A DNA stretch of 64,000 bases from CBEULR01 sp965544035. GTDB lineage: Bacteria; Bacillota; Desulfotomaculia; Desulfotomaculales; Desulforudaceae. Location: assembly GCA_965544035.1 (NCBI GenBank), contig CBEULR010000004.1, forward strand, positions 62,001 to 126,000. The letters are read 5' to 3'. A program made the translations under genes and the position numbers. The notes beneath the pieces were generated by a model. It saw nothing but the letters and a program-made list of their open reading frames with translations. It made no database searches and was not told the DNA's origin. Shown here in pieces: positions 58,541 to 64,000 of the stretch; the stretch's first letter is position 1; the number at the start of each line of letters is the position of its first letter.

Positions 58541-59599
58541 ATGAAATGCCGTGAAGCGGTGGATCTCCTCTCGCCATACCTGGATGGCGAACTGCCGGCT
58601 GTTGAGGCCGCGGATTTGGAGTACCATCTGAAGACGTGCGTCACCTGCCGTGAGGAAATGGAAGCCCTGCGCCGGATTTCCGAGGCGCTGCGGGCCGAGG
58701 CGGATACGGTACAGGCACCCCCGGAATTTGCCGCCGGGGTTATGGCCGCGCTGGAGCCGCGGCGGGTGCCGTGGTACACACGCCTGCCGGGTGTCTGGAA
58801 GCAGGCGGTGGCGGCCGCGGCGGCGCTGGCGCTGATTGCGGCGGGCAGCCTGCATATGGGCCTGGGGCAGCTGTTTACGCGGGCCGGAGTGCAGGTGGCG
58901 GAGGGCCCGTCCGGGCCGCAGGTGGTGGCGCCGGGTCCGGCGACGCAGTCTGATCCGGGCGTGAATGCGCCGGGGCCGGGCAAGGCGGCCGAGCCGAATA
59001 ACGCTAAACCAAATTATAATGAACCGGTGACGCCGTCCGGAGGAAATGACGAACCGGATGGAACCGGGACACCGGAGAAAGAAACCCCGGCGAGTACCGC
59101 GCCGACTGTGCGGACGGCGGGCACGGAAGCCCCGGCAATTGCTTCTAATTATGAAGAACGGGTGTTTCTGAGCAAGCAGCGGGCCATCCGCAGTACCCTT
59201 CTAAAACTGCAGGTGGATAATGTGCCGGCCGCGCTGAATAAGGCCCTGAGCCTGGGCGGAACGTACGGCGCTCGGTTCCAGCCCGCGCAACAGATCGGTA
59301 ACGGCGAAATCGAGGTTGTGCGGCTTACCGTCGGGCGGGAGCAGGCCGAGGTGTTGATCGGGAAGCTGGCCGCGCTGGGCACGGTCGTAACCCGGGATAC
59401 CACCGTTCAGGACATCACCGGCCAGTTTGACCGCACGCGCGAGCAGTACCAGGCCTTGCTGGCCCAGCGAAACGCGGTAAAAGATAGCGGCGGGCTTGCC
59501 GAAATCGAGGCAAACCTTCGCTCGCTGGAAAATCAGCTTACGGAGTGGGATCGCGAAGCCGAGCAGTACGTGATCGTGCTGTGGCTGCAGTCAATGTAA
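58541..59599 (+). CDS. Membrane anti-sigma factor (zf-HC2) with DUF4349-like outer domain
   Basis: A 352-residue protein: an N-terminal zinc-binding anti-sigma domain (MKCREAVDLLSPYLDGELPA.. EYHLKTCVTCREEM with the H-x3-C-x2-C pattern at residues 28-35), one membrane helix (about 88-107), a Pro/Gly-rich spacer, and an external domain of about 160 residues with DUF4349 features (LQVDNVPAALNKALSLGGTY, then TVQDITGQFDRTREQYQALL). It would hold the sigma factor until an envelope signal releases it. ATG with AAGGAGGTG 8-10 bases upstream, a perfect ribosome site. Confidence 0.92.
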   Translation: MKCREAVDLLSPYLDGELPAVEAADLEYHLKTCVTCREEMEALRRISEALRAEADTVQAPPEFAAGVMAALEPRRVPWYTRLPGVWKQAVAAAAALALIAAGSLHMGLGQLFTRAGVQVAEGPSGPQVVAPGPATQSDPGVNAPGPGKAAEPNNAKPNYNEPVTPSGGNDEPDGTGTPEKETPASTAPTVRTAGTEAPAIASNYEERVFLSKQRAIRSTLLKLQVDNVPAALNKALSLGGTYGARFQPAQQIGNGEIEVVRLTVGREQAEVLIGKLAALGTVVTRDTTVQDITGQFDRTREQYQALLAQRNAVKDSGGLAEIEANLRSLENQLTEWDREAEQYVIVLWLQSM

Positions 59600-59642
59600 G
59601 GTAAGAATGAGAATATAGGAATATAGAGAATCCAAATTGAAA

Positions 59643-59670
59643 GGGAGCCCCCGCAGGCTCCCTTTTATTA
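59643..59670. terminator. Intrinsic terminator between anti-sigma and protease genes
   Basis: GGGAGCC..GGCTCCC stem followed by TTTTATTA on the plus strand; it lies between two converging genes and may serve both. Confidence 0.8.
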
Positions 59671-59701
59671 ATGTTTAAGTAATGTTTAAGCTGGTCGGGC
59701 T

Positions 59702-62700
59702 TTAGTTTTCGGCGGACGACAGATAACGGTTGATGATGGCGGCCAGTTCGGCCCGGGTGATCGGCGCATCCGGAGCAAAGAGCCGGTACTGCCGCCCCTG
59801 GAAGAAACCGGCCTCGTAAGCCCGTGAGACCGAGCCGCGCGCCCATTCGGGGACCCGGGACCAGTCCGCAAACGGCGGATCGGGCAGTAATGTATCGTCC
59901 TGCGCATCCGTAAAGTCGGTGAGCGCCCGCACCAGCATTGAGGCGGCCTCCACCCTGGTGACCCGGGCCCCGGGCCGGAAGGAGCCGTCCGGATAACCGC
60001 TCACCAGACCGCGGCTTTCGGCGGCGGCCACCGACGGGGCCAGCCACGCGGGGATTTGCCCACGGTCACTGAAGGGTAGTTCGACCGGGGTCTTCGCCGA
60101 CCAGCCCAAAACCCGTACCAGGATGGCGGTGAACTCTCCCCGGCTCACCGGATGATCCGGGCGGAAAGTGCCGTCGGGGTATCCGGACAAGAGGCCCCGG
60201 TCGGCCAGGGTTTCGATGTCCACCTTGGCCCAGGAGCCGGAGATGTCGGTGAAACCCCCGGTGTGCACCGCGCTCGTCCGCTGAAAGCTCAGATCCACGC
60301 CGTTCACGCCGCCGTCCCGCGTGTTGAGCGCCACCACACGCAAAACATCCTCGCCCGGCATTCTTTCGACCGGGATGCTGAAGGCCCCGTCCGTTACCGC
60401 AACGCGCTGTCGGCTGCCGTCCGCGCGGCAGAGATACACTTTGTCTGCCGAGGTGCGGCCGCTGATAAACAGGTATTCGCGCAGGGGAAGAGCGGAAACG
60501 GTCAGTTCCGGAGGCGCCGCCCGTTCCCCGGTTTCGGCGGCCAGCGCGGTCAAAACCGCGTTGGTTGGTGCCGGGGCGGCCAGGACGGTAAAACCAACGG
60601 TTTCACCCGTGCGTAGGTCCGCCGGGCTTATCGGGAAACCGTTTCTGGTAATCCTGGCCCGGGGACTGACTTTATACTCTCGTCCGTCTTCCAGCCGCAG
60701 GAGACATTCGTCGGGGGAATATGCGGCCACCACGCCCGTACTCTGTTCGGCCGTTTCGGCAATGTCGATGCGCTGCACCGTCCCGCTCGACGGATCGAAA
60801 GTCAGGCGCACCCACTGTCCGGGCGCCAGGGCGGCGGCGTCCGCCAGTGTCCCCCACCGGAACACCGTTGTTGCCTCCGCAAGCCGGAGAATCTGAAAGC
60901 GGTTGTTGACATCAAGCAGATAAAGAGACCGCCCCGGCCCGTCGAGGTAGACGACCTGGCCGTAGCGCACCCACGAACGGGCCTCAATGGACAATACCTG
61001 GCGGGGATCATCCATAAGCACGACCGAGACGTGATCACCCGGACGAATGTCTGAGATTGCACAGTCCACCCCGTCACGTCTCACGGAGGCACCGGGGAAG
61101 ATCTGATACCGCTCGCCGGTGTCCAGCGCGATCCAGTTCGCACTGATCTCCCTTACCATACCCAGGGCGATGAGGCGCCGCGCTTCAAGATAGCGCACCG
61201 CTCCATTTTGGGGAGACAATACCAGATACAAGTTCGTGCCGGGCAATAGTTGCCGGAAATCGGCCGGCGCCGTTGCGCCGAAGGGCGTATCGGCCCAGCC
61301 CCCGTCCACGATCCGGTCGGTTACGGCCACAACCGCACCGCCGACTCGGTAACCGGTGTCCTCGCCAATGAGGCGCAGCGTTTGCGCATCGGCATCAATG
61401 CCGGCCAGCGTCCCCCACCGCTCGGCAAACCTGAGCTCGCCCTGCCAGAGACATTGCGTGGACGGATTGACCACGGCAAAGAGGTCGGCACCGGTCGGAA
61501 CCGGCGTATCTCCGCTCCTTTTTTCTCCGTTCATACGCAGTTCGCTCACCGACAGGGGATCAAACAGATACCCTCCGTCGCGGAACTTGCCGTTCAGTTC
61601 GGTAAAAATGGTCTGCCCGCCCACCGAAAGCGTGGTAATCCCTTGAGCCTGCCAGGTCTGGGCAAACAGGTAGAGGCGGGGTTCAGCGTCTCTTGGGAAG
61701 AAATACAGATCGGAGCCGACCACGATATCACGGGTAACCTGATGATCAACCACAGCATAGGGTTGCACTCCGGAGGGAACCGCCAGTCGAACCCCGTCTT
61801 TGAGTTCCAGAGTTCCACTGCGGTAACCGGCCACAACCCCGCGAACGGGCAGTTCGCCGTAAACCAGAGCGAAGTCCTGGGCGCGGGCGAACGAGTTCCG
61901 CACCGCCGAGGCGGTGATCGAAGCACCCCGCACCGTTACCGTATAAGTGCCGGGGGCTGCATTGTCGATGGTCACCTGCTCCACATTGTTCACACGGTCT
62001 CTGGTTCCGGTGCCGCCATCGTCGTTCCCCAGATGAATGGAGCCGTCCGGTGCCCGCACCACCAGATCAAGGTCGTTTACAAGAGTTCTTGCGGCACCGG
62101 GGGCTGCCGCCGGATCAGTCCACGCGAGTGTGGCGCGAAAAGTCGTACCCGGCGCTTTAACCTCGTATTTGTATACCGCCTCTTCCCCTTCGGCAAGCCC
62201 GTCCCGGTGGTCGGCGTAGAGGAAGGACTTCGTACGCAGTGAAAGGACGGTTGAGGTCAGATCGAGAAGCCCGAATCCCGCTCCCTCGACGCCGGCATCC
62301 ATCGGGCGACAACCATTGATCAGTGCCGCCTTGAGCAGTGCGGCCGGCACGAATGACAATTCTTCTTCTTTAGTGAAATACTCACGGAGGATGGCCGCCG
62401 CCCCGCCAGCCACAGCAGCCGCCTGGCTGGTTCCCTGCATGCGGATATAATCGGGATTCCCGGTCACCCCTTGCGGCCCGAGCCGTGAACGGGCTGAAAT
62501 CACCGCGGTTCCGGGAGCAACCAGGTCCGGTTTGATCCGCCCGTCCGCCGTGGGACCTCTGCTGGAGAAGGATGCCATCTCTCCCGCTTTCCAGCTGTTT
62601 TCACCGTATGCAGGACGCGGGTTTTGGGCAGCACCGACCACTAAGGCGTTTTTGCTGTTCGCCTCCGGGGTAAGAGTCCGCGCGTGGGGGCCGTCGTTGC

Positions 62701-63931
62701 CGGCACCGAAGATCACCAGAAAGTCCGGGTAATACCGGACGAAACGGTCGACCTGCGCGGACGCGCTGCGGTAAGCGTTGGTCTGACCGCCCCAGCCGTT
62801 GACGTGGATCCGCGGGCCTGCCTCGTACGCCGGGCGGAACAAGGAGACCAGGTCGGCGGGCGGGTCGATCCGGCCCTGATTATTCAGGATGGACTGGACG
62901 AGGAGTCCGGCTCCCGGGGCCACCCCCCGGTACTTCCCGCCGGAGGCCGCGCCCGTTCCGGCAATGGTGGCCGCCATATGGGTGCCGTGTCCGATCGGGT
63001 CGGACGGGTCGTCCCCGGAAAACGGGTTGATGGACACGATCTTGGGCATCCGGCCGGGGGTGCTCGCCAGGTCGGGGTGAATGCCGCTCAGCGAGCCGTG
63101 ATCGATGCCGCTGTCGGCGATGGCCACAATCTGCCCGGCTCCGGTCAGCCCGGTGCGGGTCGCAAACCCCGGTACGGTGAGCGGGGTGATCCCGGCAACG
63201 GCGGCAGCCCGGTCGTTGAGCATATCCGGGCTGGTGTAGCTTTCGATGTAGACCGTCTCCGGGGCGGCGGCCAGTTCCGCAAGGCTTTGGGCGGGCAGGG
63301 TGACGCGCAGGGCGGCGGCGTCATCCTCGTCCAGGCCGCGCAGCACCGATCCGCCCAATTCGCGGACCAGATCGGCCACAGTGTGCTTGTCCCCCGGATC
63401 GAACAGCGAAACGGTGACCGTTATCTCTCCGATGGCAGACGGTGTTTCCGGGGGGCGCTCGGCGGCGTCGGACGGTGTTCCCGCAGAGTCTTCCTTCCCA
63501 GTCCGCGCTCCGACTTTGGCTTCTGATTTGATGGTGCTAACTGCCGCGCGGAGTTCACCTGACAGGCGATCCTCCGCCGTGTAAGCCCTGAGGTGCGCGC
63601 CCGGCAGTTTATCGGCATCAAGGGAGGCGCCCTCCGGCACCCGGATGAGGTAGGCCCCGTCACCGGTGGGGCTGCCTATGGTAACGCCGCAGCTCTTCAG
63701 GGTTTCGGCCCAGTCGGACGGCGTGTCCGCGCCCGGGCGAAACACGAACAGCCCGCCTGCGGCGAGCTCATTTGAACCACTTCGGGATGTAAGCACGTTC
63801 GTCGGCGGGGCGGGATCATCCTCCGGCACCTCCGCCGTGAAATAAGGAAGCCTTCCGGTGAACAGCAGGACGGCCAGCACGAGCATCACCAGACCGCCAC
63901 CGGCCAAGGCAATCAGATGTCTGTAGCGCAT
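59702..63931 (-). CDS. SLH-anchored subtilisin-like serine protease (S8 family)
   Basis: A 1409-residue exported protease. Signal or anchor at about 5-28 (LIALAGGGLVMLVLAVLLFT), a propeptide to about 250, and an S8 domain with the triad aspartate in IVAIADSGIDHG (about 272), histidine in IGHGTHMAA (about 315) and serine in GTSQAAAVAGG (about 501). Then comes a P-domain-like segment and a long beta-rich region. Three C-terminal SLH repeats (LADRGLLSGYPDGTFRPDHP, ESRGLVSGYPDGSFRPGARV, SVSRAYEAGFFQGRQYRLFA) bind the pyruvylated wall polymer. It is a likely surface-processing or nutritional enzyme. ATG follows GAGG. Confidence 0.92.
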   Translation of the reverse strand: MRYRHLIALAGGGLVMLVLAVLLFTGRLPYFTAEVPEDDPAPPTNVLTSRSGSNELAAGGLFVFRPGADTPSDWAETLKSCGVTIGSPTGDGAYLIRVPEGASLDADKLPGAHLRAYTAEDRLSGELRAAVSTIKSEAKVGARTGKEDSAGTPSDAAERPPETPSAIGEITVTVSLFDPGDKHTVADLVRELGGSVLRGLDEDDAAALRVTLPAQSLAELAAAPETVYIESYTSPDMLNDRAAAVAGITPLTVPGFATRTGLTGAGQIVAIADSGIDHGSLSGIHPDLASTPGRMPKIVSINPFSGDDPSDPIGHGTHMAATIAGTGAASGGKYRGVAPGAGLLVQSILNNQGRIDPPADLVSLFRPAYEAGPRIHVNGWGGQTNAYRSASAQVDRFVRYYPDFLVIFGAGNDGPHARTLTPEANSKNALVVGAAQNPRPAYGENSWKAGEMASFSSRGPTADGRIKPDLVAPGTAVISARSRLGPQGVTGNPDYIRMQGTSQAAAVAGGAAAILREYFTKEEELSFVPAALLKAALINGCRPMDAGVEGAGFGLLDLTSTVLSLRTKSFLYADHRDGLAEGEEAVYKYEVKAPGTTFRATLAWTDPAAAPGAARTLVNDLDLVVRAPDGSIHLGNDDGGTGTRDRVNNVEQVTIDNAAPGTYTVTVRGASITASAVRNSFARAQDFALVYGELPVRGVVAGYRSGTLELKDGVRLAVPSGVQPYAVVDHQVTRDIVVGSDLYFFPRDAEPRLYLFAQTWQAQGITTLSVGGQTIFTELNGKFRDGGYLFDPLSVSELRMNGEKRSGDTPVPTGADLFAVVNPSTQCLWQGELRFAERWGTLAGIDADAQTLRLIGEDTGYRVGGAVVAVTDRIVDGGWADTPFGATAPADFRQLLPGTNLYLVLSPQNGAVRYLEARRLIALGMVREISANWIALDTGERYQIFPGASVRRDGVDCAISDIRPGDHVSVVLMDDPRQVLSIEARSWVRYGQVVYLDGPGRSLYLLDVNNRFQILRLAEATTVFRWGTLADAAALAPGQWVRLTFDPSSGTVQRIDIAETAEQSTGVVAAYSPDECLLRLEDGREYKVSPRARITRNGFPISPADLRTGETVGFTVLAAPAPTNAVLTALAAETGERAAPPELTVSALPLREYLFISGRTSADKVYLCRADGSRQRVAVTDGAFSIPVERMPGEDVLRVVALNTRDGGVNGVDLSFQRTSAVHTGGFTDISGSWAKVDIETLADRGLLSGYPDGTFRPDHPVSRGEFTAILVRVLGWSAKTPVELPFSDRGQIPAWLAPSVAAAESRGLVSGYPDGSFRPGARVTRVEAASMLVRALTDFTDAQDDTLLPDPPFADWSRVPEWARGSVSRAYEAGFFQGRQYRLFAPDAPITRAELAAIINRYLSSAEN

Positions 63932-64000
63932 AACCACCTCAGTATGGAAAGGGGTCGGGCACTCCGCCTCTAGACAAAAGACGCGCGAAGCGCGGCCGAG
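63932..64000. other. Upstream edge of the protease gene
   Basis: Contains the ribosome-site region, a GGGGTCGGGCACT repeat half and a small GCGC hairpin followed on the minus strand by TCTTTTG, possibly the terminator of the next gene outside the window. Confidence 0.4.

Overview
The window reads as a chromosomal segment of a high-GC, endospore-forming, Gram-positive-type clostridium of the Peptococcaceae kind (Desulfotomaculum, Pelotomaculum or Desulforudis relatives). This is an inference from gene content: SLH-domain and copper-amine-oxidase-N-like surface proteins, CsaB, DUF5693, LCP and TagO/TagA wall-polymer genes, a YlmC/YmxH sporulation protein, split transketolase, strong GGAGG-type ribosome sites with many TTG/GTG starts, and Spo0A-box-like heptamers between genes. 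No rRNA, tRNA, CRISPR array, phage or intact transposase gene was seen.

Layout. 1-9.5 kb (minus strand): ftsE (cut by the window edge), two-subunit transketolase, a YitT-family membrane protein, prfB with a programmed frameshift, secA, hpf, a cluster of four DnaA-box-like sites, comFC. 9.5-18.4 kb: a membrane GAF/degenerate-GGDEF protein, metK, bioY under a BirA-like operator, a PRC-barrel protein, murJ, phosphohexomutase, DUF421; metK to murJ lie between two inverted copies of a roughly 255-bp palindromic element. 18.4-28.7 kb: a 36-residue microprotein and the wall-polymer block galU, tagO, fabZ, DUF5693, LCP, csaB and tagA, split by an exported flavoprotein on the other strand. 28.7-33.6 kb: RND pump, adaptor and MarR regulator.

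33.7-44.4 kb is accessory: AbrB/PIN and AbrB/Doc toxin-antitoxin pairs, a frameshifted serine hydrolase carrying a stalk domain, ctaB, two more exported FAD oxidoreductases, a coiled-coil protein and an SLH protein. 44.6-53.7 kb is a surface-protein island: four paralogous exported proteins ending in a copper-amine-oxidase-N-like domain, with a TolC-family protein and a hypothetical protein among them. 54-64 kb: an autoregulated TetR gene next to an internally deleted HlyD/ABC-2 export operon, a degraded stretch, an ECF sigma/anti-sigma pair, and an SLH-anchored subtilisin-like protease.

The unifying theme is the cell surface. CsaB, TagO, TagA and LCP would build and attach the pyruvylated wall polymer that SLH domains bind; SecA exports the cargo; SLH protease, SLH protein, stalk proteins and SLH-tailed flavoproteins would be the cargo. 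The most novel-looking signal is the family of three exported FAD oxidoreductases, two with SLH-like tails and an altered dinucleotide-binding loop, together with the stalk-protein/TolC island. Several kinds of small palindromic or interspersed repeats pepper the intergenic spaces.
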